Below, piece after piece: positions 7,077 through 14,219 of a stretch of DNA of 14,911 bases. The DNA comes from JANMDR01 sp043760555 (GTDB lineage Bacteria > Pseudomonadota > Gammaproteobacteria > Burkholderiales > Usitatibacteraceae): positions 1-14,911 of the forward strand of contig JAYUOW010000128.1 of NCBI GenBank assembly GCA_043760555.1. Reading direction: 5' to 3'. The notes beneath the pieces were generated by a model. The model worked only from the letters and a program-made list of their open reading frames with translations, did no database searches and was not told where the DNA came from. Within the stretch, counting starts at the first letter, position 1. The number at the start of each line of letters is the position of its first letter. A program made the position numbers and the translations under genes.

Positions 7077-7709
7077 CTACGGTGCTAGCCGCTCCAGATG
7101 CCAAGCCCCGCCCACCCGCAGATACCGCAAGCGATCATGCAATCGGCTTGACCTACCCTGCCAAAACTCTACCACTTCAGGCACCACTCGCAACCCGCCC
7201 CAATGCGGCGGGCGCGGTGGGGCTTCACCTAAGCTCGCTTCACGCGCAGCTACTGCAGCTTCTAACGCTTCACGACTGGCGATCACTTCGCTTTGTGGCG
7301 ACGCCCACGCGCCGATGCGGCTGCCCAAAGGTCTACTCAAATAATAGGTATCGGATTCAGCAGCGCTCACGCGCTCAATGCGGCCTTCAATACGCACTTG
7401 GCGTTCTAGTTCTGTCCAGTGAAACAACAGCGCTGCGTGGGGGTTTGCGTCAATCTCTACGCCCTTTCGGCTTGCGTAGTTGGTGTAAAACACAAAGCCG
7501 CGCGCATCCACGCCTTTAATGAGTACGATGCGCGCCGATGGCCGTCCGGCAGCATCTGCCGTGGCGACCGTCATGGCGTTTGGCTCGGGCAATTCAGCCG
7601 CGATGGCCTCGGTCAACCATTTTTCAAATTGAGCGATGGGACTGGCGAATACATCGGCTTCATCAAGGGCTGCAAATTTATAATCTTTTCTGATGTCGGC
7701 TAAATTCAT
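7077..7709 (-). CDS. pdxH: pyridoxine/pyridoxamine 5'-phosphate oxidase
   Basis: Oxidises pyridoxine or pyridoxamine 5'-phosphate to pyridoxal 5'-phosphate with FMN and oxygen, the last step of vitamin B6 synthesis and salvage. The 210 residues match the family. Motifs in order are the N-terminal 'MNLADIRKDY' (1-10), 'EPNAMTVATAD' (42-52), the FMN-binding 'RPSARIVLIKG' (56-66) and 'FVFYTNYASRKG' (72-83), 'ALLFHW' (93-98), 'RQVRIEG' (103-109), 'ESDTYYLSRP' (118-127), and the C-terminal 'EFWQGRSSRLHDR' (181-193), which holds the substrate-binding Arg-Leu-His. It ends in the usual 'W.LERLAP'. ATG 7709 is followed by the conserved N-terminus; only a weak purine stretch (AGAAAG) precedes it. It starts 14 bases after the NUDIX gene stop, so the two are co-transcribed. 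Confidence 0.96.
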   Translation of the reverse strand: MNLADIRKDYKFAALDEADVFASPIAQFEKWLTEAIAAELPEPNAMTVATADAAGRPSARIVLIKGVDARGFVFYTNYASRKGVEIDANPHAALLFHWTELERQVRIEGRIERVSAAESDTYYLSRPLGSRIGAWASPQSEVIASREALEAAVAAREASLGEAPPRPPHWGGLRVVPEVVEFWQGRSSRLHDRLRYLRVGGAWHLERLAP

Positions 7710-7723
7710 GTTGCTGTTTCTTT

Positions 7724-8344
7724 CTAATTAAATTCCTGATTAACTTTAAGGGCAATTGTTTTTTGCGCTAAGCGGCGAATGCTCGCATCGGTATCGTTTC
7801 CCAACAAAGTAGATATTAGAACCCAACGAAATCCGTGTGATTCATCCGATATTTTGACCGCGTTTTTATCCGGCGCCACATACGCAAAGCGCAGATCATA
7901 GTGCCAGTGGGCAGGCTCGGTCACCACCTCGCCGGTCACGGCATCAGTTCGACTACGCGCCGGAATAGTATGCGCGTCCACATCAAACAAACCTTGATGT
8001 AGGTCAATAACGTACGTTAATCCGCTTTCTTCCTGCAGTTCGCGTCTGGCCGCAACGTCAATTGCGCCATCGGCAGCGTCAATATGGCCGCCGGGCTGCA
8101 GCCATAAATTAAGTTTTGCATGATGCAGCAGCAGGGCAAACTGATGCGTTTTATCAATTACCCATGCTGAAGCCGTTAAATGTCCCTCTACTGTGGTGCG
8201 CTCGATACAGGGCAGAAGATTGCCACTTTCACCCCCCCCAACGCGCGCCACAAAGTCACTAATTTGTACCAGTGCACTAGCCTCAATAGCGTCGAAAGCC
8301 TTGTATTTACTGAGTTCTTGCCCAACTTGCGAAAATTTAATCAT
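7724..8344 (-). CDS. NUDIX hydrolase
   Basis: A 206-residue cytosolic protein. A variant NUDIX box is seen at about residues 85-109: 'GGHIDA' then 'RRELQEESGL', with the two adjacent glutamates that bind the metal. The first glutamate of the classic box is replaced by aspartate, a form common in a subgroup with the pattern 'LQPGGH.D......AA.RE..EE'. After the box comes 'DVDAHTIPAR' and 'EPAHWHYDLRFAYVA', also typical of this subgroup. The enzyme should hydrolyse a nucleoside diphosphate linked to another group; the actual substrate cannot be told. ATG 8344 is the first in-frame start and lacks a good Shine-Dalgarno. pdxH follows directly on the same transcript, but I see no pathway link beyond possible clean-up of phosphorylated metabolites. 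Confidence 0.9.
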   Translation of the reverse strand: MIKFSQVGQELSKYKAFDAIEASALVQISDFVARVGGGESGNLLPCIERTTVEGHLTASAWVIDKTHQFALLLHHAKLNLWLQPGGHIDAADGAIDVAARRELQEESGLTYVIDLHQGLFDVDAHTIPARSRTDAVTGEVVTEPAHWHYDLRFAYVAPDKNAVKISDESHGFRWVLISTLLGNDTDASIRRLAQKTIALKVNQEFN

Positions 8345-8439
8345 AGATTTTTAAGTTTAGATTGAGCGTGATTTTAATAAATGGATCGTCGTTTTTGTAG
8401 ATGACCATTTTGTGAATTTTTTGCCTCGGTGCGCGCCCC

Positions 8440-8470
8440 TTGCACACGGGTCAAAATTATGGGGTATATT
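8440..8470 (+). promoter_or_regulatory. possible promoter upstream of the SWIB gene
   Basis: TTGCAC (8440-8445) and TATATT (8465-8470) are separated by 19 bases, longer than ideal. It lies in the 267-base gap between the divergent NUDIX and SWIB genes and would give an untranslated leader of roughly 135 bases. No better pair was found in the gap. Confidence 0.3.
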
Positions 8471-8611
8471 CTCGCTCGTGCGTTAGATAATTTTGCGCTG
8501 CAGCAAAGATTGCTCTTAACTCGCAACCTATGCCGCAATGCAACGCAACCTGACCCGCAAGTGCTAAACTTTACTGAGCCGTATTTCAACAATCAGACTG
8601 GAGAAACCTAC

Positions 8612-9070
8612 ATGGTCGCTAAAAAACCTGCCGCTGCAAAAAAGCCTGCTGCTGCCAAGAAACCTGCCGCTGCAAAAAAACCTGCTGCTGTTGCAAAACC
8701 TGCTGCCGCTAAAAAGCCAGCCGCTGCTAAAAAACCTGCTGCTGTTGCAAAGCCTGCCGCTGCTAAAAAACCAGCCGCTGCCAAGAAACCTGCTGCTGCT
8801 AAAGCCCCTGCCGTTAAGCGCACACCAAACGCCGCGTTCATGAAGCCAATGACACTAAGCGATGTATTGGCCGCCGTAATTGGTAAAGCACCAATGCCAC
8901 GCACCGAAGTAACCAAGAAAATTTGGGAATACATCAAGAAAAACAGCCTGCAAGATGCGGTTAATAAGCGCATGATCAATGCAGACGAAAAGCTAAAAGC
9001 AGTTTTCGGCGGGAAAAAAACAGTATCTATGTTCGAGATGACTAAACTCATCAGCGCACATTTGAAGTAA
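8612..9070 (+). CDS. SWIB/MDM2 domain protein with histone H1-like Ala/Lys/Pro tail
   Basis: A 152-residue basic protein in two parts. Residues 4-69 are a strict six-residue repeat, mostly KKPAAA, with proline at every sixth position from 6 to 66 (eleven prolines), resembling the tails of eukaryotic H1 and bacterial H1-like proteins. Residues about 73-152 are a SWIB/MDM2 domain: 'FMKPMTLSDVLAAVIG', 'MPRTEVTKKIWEYIKKNSLQD', 'KRMINADEKLKAVFG', 'VSMFEMTKLISAHLK'. In eukaryotes this domain belongs to chromatin-remodelling complexes. Bacterial stand-alone versions occur in chlamydiae and many proteobacteria, where a nucleoid-related role is assumed. Binding of DNA by the lysine tail is inference. 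ATG 8612 has GGAG (8600-8603) eight bases away; a longer reading from 8429 lacks one. A strong terminator follows at 9119-9165. Confidence 0.92.
   Translation: MVAKKPAAAKKPAAAKKPAAAKKPAAVAKPAAAKKPAAAKKPAAVAKPAAAKKPAAAKKPAAAKAPAVKRTPNAAFMKPMTLSDVLAAVIGKAPMPRTEVTKKIWEYIKKNSLQDAVNKRMINADEKLKAVFGGKKTVSMFEMTKLISAHLK
8618..8818 (+). repeat. 18-base coding repeat, about eleven units
   Basis: Tandem copies of an 18-base unit encode the Lys/Pro/Ala hexads of the SWIB protein. Codons vary (GCT/GCC/GCA, CCT/CCA, AAA/AAG) although the peptide is constant, so the peptide is under selection. Two valine-bearing variants, at residues 25-30 and 43-48, are 54 bases apart and mark a higher-order three-unit duplication. 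Confidence 0.85.
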
Positions 9071-9118
9071 AGCAGCATCGCATTGGCCTAGCTTGCGAAA
9101 GCGACAGGTTGTGCAAGT

Positions 9119-9165
9119 AAGCCGTTTTTACCTTGCGTAAAAACGGCTTTATTTTTTAATTTTTT
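9119..9165 (+). terminator. Rho-independent terminator after the SWIB gene
   Basis: A perfect 13-base-pair stem (9119-9131 with 9137-9149) with loop CTTGC is followed by a T-rich run (9150-9165). It lies 48 bases after the stop codon. Confidence 0.93.
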
Positions 9166-9209
9166 CATCACGTCATCCGTCAATCTTTGCCCCCAAAACC
9201 ACATCCAAA

Positions 9210-9238
9210 TTGCACAAGCACGCTAGGCACGCTATAAT
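9210..9238 (+). promoter_or_regulatory. promoter of tRNA-Val
   Basis: TTGCAC (9210-9215) and a perfect TATAAT (9233-9238) are spaced by 17 bases, followed by a GC-containing discriminator (GCACAGC). The expected start is near 9245, just before the mature tRNA at 9250. Confidence 0.85.
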
Positions 9239-9249
9239 GCACAGCTTGG

Positions 9250-9326
9250 AGGCACGTAGCTCAGCTGGTTAGAGCACCACCTTGACATGGTGGGGGTCGT
9301 TGGTTCGAGTCCAATCGTGCCTACCA
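9250..9326 (+). tRNA. tRNA-Val (anticodon GAC)
   Basis: All four arms can be drawn. The acceptor stem AGGCACG (9250-9256) pairs with CGTGCCT (9316-9322). The anticodon stem CCACC/GGTGG encloses loop TTGACAT, giving anticodon GAC, which reads valine codons GUC and GUU. The T arm carries GGTTCGAGTCC. The discriminator A and an encoded CCA end at 9326. The body is nearly identical to the Escherichia coli GAC valine tRNA. It stands alone between its own promoter and terminator. Confidence 0.97.
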
Positions 9327-9347
9327 ACAACAGTTTTGCGAAACATC

Positions 9348-9377
9348 AAATTGCCCTTTTGGGCAATTTTTGTTTCT
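9348..9377 (+). terminator. Rho-independent terminator after tRNA-Val
   Basis: The stem AAATTGCCC (9348-9356) pairs with GGGCAATTT (9361-9369) around loop TTTT, followed by TTTGTTT. It lies 21 bases after the tRNA. Confidence 0.85.
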
Positions 9378-9415
9378 AGCGCATGCATGCTTACCCACAT
9401 CACGCAAAATTGCTT

Positions 9416-9442
9416 GGAAACGCCCTATTTACGGCCATCTAC
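9416..9442 (+). repeat. dispersed palindrome copy B, intergenic
   Basis: Shares 22 of 27 aligned bases with the terminator copy C and 23 with copy E. Similarity to C continues on both sides (a GC.TT stretch before, GGCAT after). The hairpin is degraded by several mismatches. It lies in the otherwise featureless 9378-9631 gap upstream of the TonB receptor gene, in which I see no convincing promoter or small gene. Confidence 0.6.
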
Positions 9443-9631
9443 AGGCATTTCTTCGGGCATAAATCATTTGCTACGCGCACAAGCAGCTGCCACCGAGCAA
9501 ATAAATGTTGGAATCTGGGGAACTATTTCGCTTTGGCGCTGTAATATAAATACACAGTTGAAATAACAAGTTCGGCAAAGCACCGCCGCGCAATCACTCC
9601 ATCCCGCGCTTTTTTAATCCTCTCGCTAAAC

Positions 9632-11917
9632 ATGAAAACACCTTCTACACGCCCGCAGCTTCGGGGCATGCCCGCCCTCGTTTTATCCAGCATTGCTCTA
9701 GCCCTAGCTGCGTGCCTTACAAGCGCTGCCAGCGCCCAAACAGTGCCACCCGAGCCTGCCGCCGCCCCCACCGACAAGAAGCCCGCTGAAGGCACTGCAA
9801 AACCTGCCGCAGACGCAAAAACAGATGCCAAAACAGACGCCGCCAAGCCCGCCCAAGCGGTAGATAAAATCGAAGTGAAGGCCTCCGCGTCCGCCTACGA
9901 TGCGCGCGAGAACGATACCGCGACCAAAATTGTGGTCACATCTGAAGAAATTAAAAAATACGGTGATACCCAAATACTGGACGTGATGAAGCGCCTACCT
10001 GGTGTGACGGTGCAGAATAACCAAATTCGACTGCGAGGTTTGGGTGCAGGCTATACCCAAATTTTGATTGATGGCGAACGCCCGCCGCCGGGGTTTTCGA
10101 TCGATAATTTGTCACCTGATTTGGTGGATAAAATTGAGATCATTCGCGCAGCCACTGCCGAATTTAGCACGCAGGCCGTGGCAGGTACGGTCAATATTAT
10201 TATGAAGAAGAAGTTTAGCGTTTCTAAACGCGACTTAAATGCGGGCTATTACAGCGGCACCGGGTATTCTTCATCCAATTTGAGCTTTACGGTGGCCGAT
10301 AGCGCAGGCAAACTTGCCTACTCATTTGGCGGCTACGGCGGCACGGGCACCAATGATTCGAAATTTAAGGGTGATTCTGTTGGCGTTGATGCCACTGGTA
10401 AAAAGATTTTAGATCGCGTCTTCACCAACGCCAACGACGGCGGGAATAAATACATGGGGCTCTATTCAACCCTAGCGTGGACGCTAGGCGGCGGGGATTC
10501 CTTCACCATGAATCCATCGCTTAACTTCTACAAATACGAGAACAAAAACAGTTCGCGCGCGGATTACATTTTAGGCGACACCACAATTTATCCGGTTTCA
10601 CGAGGCGTGAGCGAAGGCGACGGCTTAAGCATTAACAACAATGCGAATTGGATTATTAAACTAAAAGAGGGCGCTAAGCTCGACCTTAAATTTAACCTAG
10701 GTTTAGGCTCTAACAACAACGACAATCGCAATAAGTCATTTAACTTGGCCGACGTGCAAACGCTTGACCGTGTAACGCTTAGCCCATTCAAAGATAACCG
10801 TGTGTCTTTTGCCGGAAAATACTCAACACCCATCGTTGAAGGGCATGCTTTATTGGCGGGCTGGGACATAGGTTTAAACCGTAGCAACACCAAAAATGAT
10901 CTTACCGAAACCAATGGTGCCGCAGCGCCAGTACAAACCCAAGAAGACTACGATGCGAAAATCCAAAAGCTGGCATTCTTTGCGCAAGACGAATGGAACG
11001 TTACGCCAAACTGGTCGGTTTATATGGGTTTGCGCTGGGAAGGCATTGAAACTACCAGCAGCGGCAACGGTGTCGCAACAACGGTAAATAAATCCAGTGT
11101 GGCAAGCCCGTTGTTTCAAACCTTGTGGAAGTTCCCGGATAAATCGGGTCGCCAAGTGCGTTTAGCGCTCACCCGAACGTACAAAGCGCCCAACACCCAA
11201 AGTTTGGTGCCGCGCGTTTTTAAATCTATCGTCAATACGTCCACCTCTACCGATTATCAAACTGGCAACCCGGATTTAAAGCCTGAGCTCGCCACTGGGG
11301 TGGACGTGGCCTACGAACATTTTTGGGCAAAAGGCGCGTCCATGAGCATTAGCGGTAGCATCCGGAATTTAAGTGATTACAACACGCGGGATACTATTTT
11401 AGTCAATGACCGTTGGGTGAACAAGCCCGTAAATAAAGGCAATGCAGCCAGTAAGAGCATTGAATTTGATGCGAAATTTCCGCTGCAAAGCTTGGTTAAA
11501 GAAGCGCCACCGATTGATTTTAGATTCAACATGGCGCGCAATTTTTCTAGTATTGATGAAGTACCTGGCCCCAATAATCGGCTCGATCAACAAACGCCAT
11601 TTAACGCCACCTTGGGGCTAGATTACCGCATGAACGGCGGCAAAGTTACAGCGGGTGGCAGCTACACATTCAGAAGCGGCGGTGACGTACGCACCGCCAT
11701 TACCCAAAGCCGTTACCAAACACCGAAACGCGATTTAGACATGTATGTGCTCTATAAATACACGCCTAAATTGCAGTTCCGCGCACGCTTCGCCAATATT
11801 TTGCGACAAGATTCCATTACTTCATCCACCTATTTTGATGCTGCGGGCAGCACCAAAAGTGGCTCGGTAAATCCATCGCAAATGAATATTGGCGCGAGCG
11901 TAGAAATTAAGTTTTAA
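9632..11917 (+). CDS. TonB-dependent outer membrane receptor
   Basis: A 761-residue outer membrane receptor that takes up a ligand using energy passed by TonB. The signal peptide (hydrophobic about 14-30) is likely cut after ASA (33-35). A linker rich in Ala, Lys, Pro and Asp (about 37-77) is followed by 'VDKIEVKAS' (about 77-85), which may serve as the TonB box. The plug domain is clear: 'DTQILDVMKRLPGVTV' (112-127), 'IRLRGLGAGYTQILIDGERPP' (132-152), 'LSPDLVDKIEIIRAATAEFSTQAVAGTVNIIMKK' region (160-194). The remainder is a beta-barrel with alternating aromatic strands ('SVYMGLRWEGIE', 'LALTRTYKAPN.QSL.PR', 'TGNPDLKPE') and a C-terminal phenylalanine (SVEIKF), the signal for outer membrane insertion. 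The ligand is unknown; no siderophore genes are near. The start ATG 9632 fits the signal peptide; the Shine-Dalgarno is weak. A bidirectional terminator follows. Confidence 0.93.
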   Translation: MKTPSTRPQLRGMPALVLSSIALALAACLTSAASAQTVPPEPAAAPTDKKPAEGTAKPAADAKTDAKTDAAKPAQAVDKIEVKASASAYDARENDTATKIVVTSEEIKKYGDTQILDVMKRLPGVTVQNNQIRLRGLGAGYTQILIDGERPPPGFSIDNLSPDLVDKIEIIRAATAEFSTQAVAGTVNIIMKKKFSVSKRDLNAGYYSGTGYSSSNLSFTVADSAGKLAYSFGGYGGTGTNDSKFKGDSVGVDATGKKILDRVFTNANDGGNKYMGLYSTLAWTLGGGDSFTMNPSLNFYKYENKNSSRADYILGDTTIYPVSRGVSEGDGLSINNNANWIIKLKEGAKLDLKFNLGLGSNNNDNRNKSFNLADVQTLDRVTLSPFKDNRVSFAGKYSTPIVEGHALLAGWDIGLNRSNTKNDLTETNGAAAPVQTQEDYDAKIQKLAFFAQDEWNVTPNWSVYMGLRWEGIETTSSGNGVATTVNKSSVASPLFQTLWKFPDKSGRQVRLALTRTYKAPNTQSLVPRVFKSIVNTSTSTDYQTGNPDLKPELATGVDVAYEHFWAKGASMSISGSIRNLSDYNTRDTILVNDRWVNKPVNKGNAASKSIEFDAKFPLQSLVKEAPPIDFRFNMARNFSSIDEVPGPNNRLDQQTPFNATLGLDYRMNGGKVTAGGSYTFRSGGDVRTAITQSRYQTPKRDLDMYVLYKYTPKLQFRARFANILRQDSITSSTYFDAAGSTKSGSVNPSQMNIGASVEIKF

Positions 11918-11937
11918 AATCGTTTCGCGCCAAAAAA

Positions 11938-11987
11938 AATGCCTTGAAGATGCCCGTATTTAGGGCGTCTCCAAGGCATTAATTTTT
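11938..11987. terminator. bidirectional terminator, built on dispersed palindrome copy C
   Basis: Bases 11938-11955 pair with 11963-11980 as an 18-position stem with one mismatch (A11947/C11971) and one U-G pair, with a 7-base loop. TTTTT (11983-11987) follows for the plus strand, and eight A (11932-11939) give a U-run for the minus strand. It ends both the TonB receptor and the DUF1338 gene, which converge here. Confidence 0.88.
11946..11972 (-). repeat. dispersed palindrome copy C, within the terminator
   Basis: On the minus strand it matches copy A in 23 of 27 bases, B in 22, and D and E in 21. It forms the inner two-thirds of the terminator stem. Read in the phase used by the coding copies it would give GDALNTGIF, but it lies outside any gene. 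Confidence 0.65.
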
Positions 11988-11990
11988 AGG

Positions 11991-13016
11991 TTACGCGGCT
12001 TTAGCGACTTCGGCTGTGACTTTAAAAATACCCGTTGCGTTGCCGGAATCAAACGCTAGATCAAGCTTATCGCTATCGGGCAAACAATCGCGGCTAATAA
12101 ATTCATAGAACGATCCGGGTACTTGCATGGTTTGCAAAGTGCCATCGGCCCGCACAAAATTCCGGCTGACTTTATCGGCAAGCAGCGCAGTTTGCCGCAC
12201 GCGACCTGATGCAGAAATTTCAACCCGCGCCTTAATCGCGCGCCCAGCCAGCCGCTGCGCATTCGCCACCGCCACCACGTCGGTCACCCGGTCGGTCGCG
12301 TGGTTAAACACATTGCCTTCAGTTGCAATCCACGCCATTTCAGCGGATTCTGCTTTTAAGGTCTCATACGCTTGCAAAGTTGGATCAGCATGCTGACGCG
12401 CAAAGCAGCCAATGGCGGCCTTCAACACGGCACAGGCTTCGTTGAATGGCAGCTTTGCATTGGTCGTTAGCTTGGCAAGCAGCCATTTGTCAAAGGTGCT
12501 TAAAGGATCGCGTGACAACGCCAACACCGAAGTGACCGCATCTTGAAACGGTGCTGAAAATTGCTCTGGGTGCAGCTCACTTACAAAATACTGCGGCAAG
12601 GTTTCCGGAAACTGTTTGTGTGTGTATGCGTAGCCCGTCATGCGTAGCGCGGGCAGCGGGTACACTTCCTGCTGCGCATAGCCCAACGGCTCCAACACGC
12701 GGGCAATGGCTGCACGCCCCGCTGGCAACGCGCCATTATTTGTCCACAACACCGTGCGCAAAGCACCGTGATCAAACACCACTTTTTCACCCAGCACACG
12801 TTTAGCCTCAACATACGACGCACCGCTGGGTACGCGATCCAACAACCCCGCAAACAACGCCAACCCTAGCGCTTCGGCTAATTGCCCAGGCAGCACAGGT
12901 GCGTCGGGCGATGCGCGTTCAAGCGCAGAAACTTCTGCGCTACGTGCCACACTCGCCAAGATGCCCGTAGTACGGGAATCTCCGAGCACAGCAACCAATA
13001 AATCTTCAACCACCAT
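11991..13016 (-). CDS. hglS: 2-oxoadipate dioxygenase/decarboxylase (DUF1338, HglS-like)
   Basis: A 341-residue member of the DUF1338 family. Characterised members (HglS of Pseudomonas putida) use Fe(II) and oxygen to turn 2-oxoadipate into D-2-hydroxyglutarate in lysine breakdown. Family blocks are seen at 'FDHGALRTV' (81-89, His83), 'YFVSELHPEQFS' (143-154), 'NVFNHATDRV' (235-244, His239) and 'VEISASGRVRQT' (265-276, Glu266); the two histidines and the glutamate are the expected metal ligands. ATG 13016 has GGAG (13024-13027) seven bases upstream and is preferred over TTG 13034. It follows the saccharopine-dehydrogenase-family gene by 27 bases on the same strand, which supports a lysine role. 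Residues 12-20 (GDSRTTGIL) are copy D of the dispersed palindrome, close to the N-terminus. Assignment of the exact substrate rests on family and context. Confidence 0.85.
   Translation of the reverse strand: MVVEDLLVAVLGDSRTTGILASVARSAEVSALERASPDAPVLPGQLAEALGLALFAGLLDRVPSGASYVEAKRVLGEKVVFDHGALRTVLWTNNGALPAGRAAIARVLEPLGYAQQEVYPLPALRMTGYAYTHKQFPETLPQYFVSELHPEQFSAPFQDAVTSVLALSRDPLSTFDKWLLAKLTTNAKLPFNEACAVLKAAIGCFARQHADPTLQAYETLKAESAEMAWIATEGNVFNHATDRVTDVVAVANAQRLAGRAIKARVEISASGRVRQTALLADKVSRNFVRADGTLQTMQVPGSFYEFISRDCLPDSDKLDLAFDSGNATGIFKVTAEVAKAA
12957..12983 (-). repeat. dispersed palindrome copy D, in hglS-like gene
   Basis: The most divergent copy: 21 of 27 bases match copy C, including an unbroken 12-base TACGGGCATCTT. 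The arms AGATTCCC and GGGCATCT differ at one pair. It is read in the coding frame as GDSRTTGIL. Chance resemblance is less easily excluded here than for A, B, C and E. Confidence 0.5.
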
Positions 13017-13043
13017 GCGGCACTCCGTCAACAACAGATATTT

Positions 13044-14123
13044 TTAAGCGTAGTGCTGACCAAAGCGATTCGCTAAAAACTGCTCAAGTGACACCTGCTC
13101 TTGGCGCACAAAACCAGTTTGGTTCAGCGTGCCGCTTGCCATTAAATCCACCATCGCGCAAATGCCAGCGGCAGTGGTTAACTGAATGGCAGAGAGTAAA
13201 TGGCCGTTGATTTTCTTTGCGTAAATTTTCTTAGTCCAGCTTTCTTGCGCTAAGCGCTCGTCGCGTTGACCGGTAACGGATACAAAAATTAGCACTACGT
13301 CTTGCAAGGTCATTGGGATAGATTTTTCCATCACGTCTTTTAAAATATCGCGACGCTGGCCTAGGCCTAGGTCTTGCAATAAAATTTTCATGATGGCGCA
13401 GTGGCCTGGATAACGCACGGTTTTGTAATTCAAATTGCGTACTTTGCCCGCCAAGGTTTCGCACAATGTACCTAAGCCGCCGGACGTATTAAACGCTTCG
13501 TAATCTAGGCCATCTAGCGAAAAATGCTCAAGCTCTTCCATTGGCGGTGTTTCGCGGAGACTGCCGTTAATAATGGCTTCGCACGGGTTTAGGTATTCGT
13601 TAATTAGCCCGTCGGTGCTCCACGTTAAGTTATATTTCAACGCGTTAGTTGGATAAATTGGCAAGGCACCTACGCGCATATTTACTTGATCGAGAGATGT
13701 AAATTGCTCCGCCACATGGGCGGCCGCGATCGAAATAAAACCGGGTGCTAAACCGCACTGCGGCATAAACATCGTTTTGGCACCAGCGGCAATTTTTTTA
13801 ACGACTCTGGTGCTTTCGACGTCTTCGGTCAAATCTAAATAATGCGCACCAACATCAAGTGCCACCTGCGCTAAAACCGGCGTCAAATAAAATGGGCACG
13901 CAGAAACTAAAATATCAATTTTACCAAACGTGGCAAGCGCCGCTTTGAGTGCGACCGCGTCAGCCACGTCGGCCTGCGATGTTTTTGCGCCTAACTTTTT
14001 TAGCGCGGCTAGACGAGCTGCGTCTTTATCAACCACCACCAATTCAAAATCGCCCGTCGGCACTAACAAGGCTGCAATAGCTTCGCCAATTTTTCCACCA
14101 CCAATGAGGGCTACGCGTTTCAT
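13044..14123 (-). CDS. saccharopine dehydrogenase family oxidoreductase (lysine catabolism)
   Basis: A 359-residue NAD(P)-dependent enzyme of the saccharopine dehydrogenase / lysine 6-dehydrogenase family. The Rossmann motif GGGKIG is at residues 8-13, an acidic residue ends the second strand (VVVDKD, about 29-34), and family blocks follow: 'HYLDLTED' (94-101), 'MPQCGLAPG' (120-128), 'KYNLTWSTDGLINEY' (about 163-177), 'TSGGLGTLCETL' (213-224) and 'VRYPGHCAIMK' (236-246). It could form aminoadipate semialdehyde either from saccharopine or directly from lysine; these cannot be separated by eye, and no lysine-ketoglutarate reductase domain is present. ATG 14123 has AAGGA seven bases upstream; a longer reading from 14183 has no such site. 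Downstream is the HglS-like gene; divergent is an Lrp/AsnC regulator, its likely controller. Confidence 0.88.
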   Translation of the reverse strand: MKRVALIGGGKIGEAIAALLVPTGDFELVVVDKDAARLAALKKLGAKTSQADVADAVALKAALATFGKIDILVSACPFYLTPVLAQVALDVGAHYLDLTEDVESTRVVKKIAAGAKTMFMPQCGLAPGFISIAAAHVAEQFTSLDQVNMRVGALPIYPTNALKYNLTWSTDGLINEYLNPCEAIINGSLRETPPMEELEHFSLDGLDYEAFNTSGGLGTLCETLAGKVRNLNYKTVRYPGHCAIMKILLQDLGLGQRRDILKDVMEKSIPMTLQDVVLIFVSVTGQRDERLAQESWTKKIYAKKINGHLLSAIQLTTAAGICAMVDLMASGTLNQTGFVRQEQVSLEQFLANRFGQHYA

Positions 14124-14219
14124 GTTTATCCTTTGATCTAAGTTAATTTTGAAGTTGCCATTATTGCCCTTGAGGACATACAATGTGTAGCTGCAGATTG
14201 CACAATATTTAAGGTTAAA

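Noticed and set aside
7010..7519. Plus-strand open frame of 169 codons across the inverted repeat and pdxH
   Set aside because: It begins inside the GTCGGGTTA element and runs antisense to the well-supported pdxH; the composition is typical of a shadow frame.
8608..9078. Minus-strand open frame of 156 codons opposite the SWIB gene, rich in AAAGFL repeats
   Set aside because: It is the antisense of the Lys/Pro/Ala repeat; a repeat of 18 bases keeps all frames open. It has no independent start signal or known family.
9282..9566. Open frame of 94 codons starting within tRNA-Val
   Set aside because: It starts inside the tRNA, passes through the terminator hairpin, and has no recognisable features.
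14124..14183. N-terminal extension of the saccharopine-dehydrogenase-family protein from 14183
   Set aside because: The extra 20 residues precede the Rossmann start and include the Shine-Dalgarno region of ATG 14123.
14184..14204. Possible Lrp operator TGTGTA...TGCACA in the divergent region
   Set aside because: Only five of six outer positions pair and the centre is not symmetric; too weak to call without other sites for comparison.
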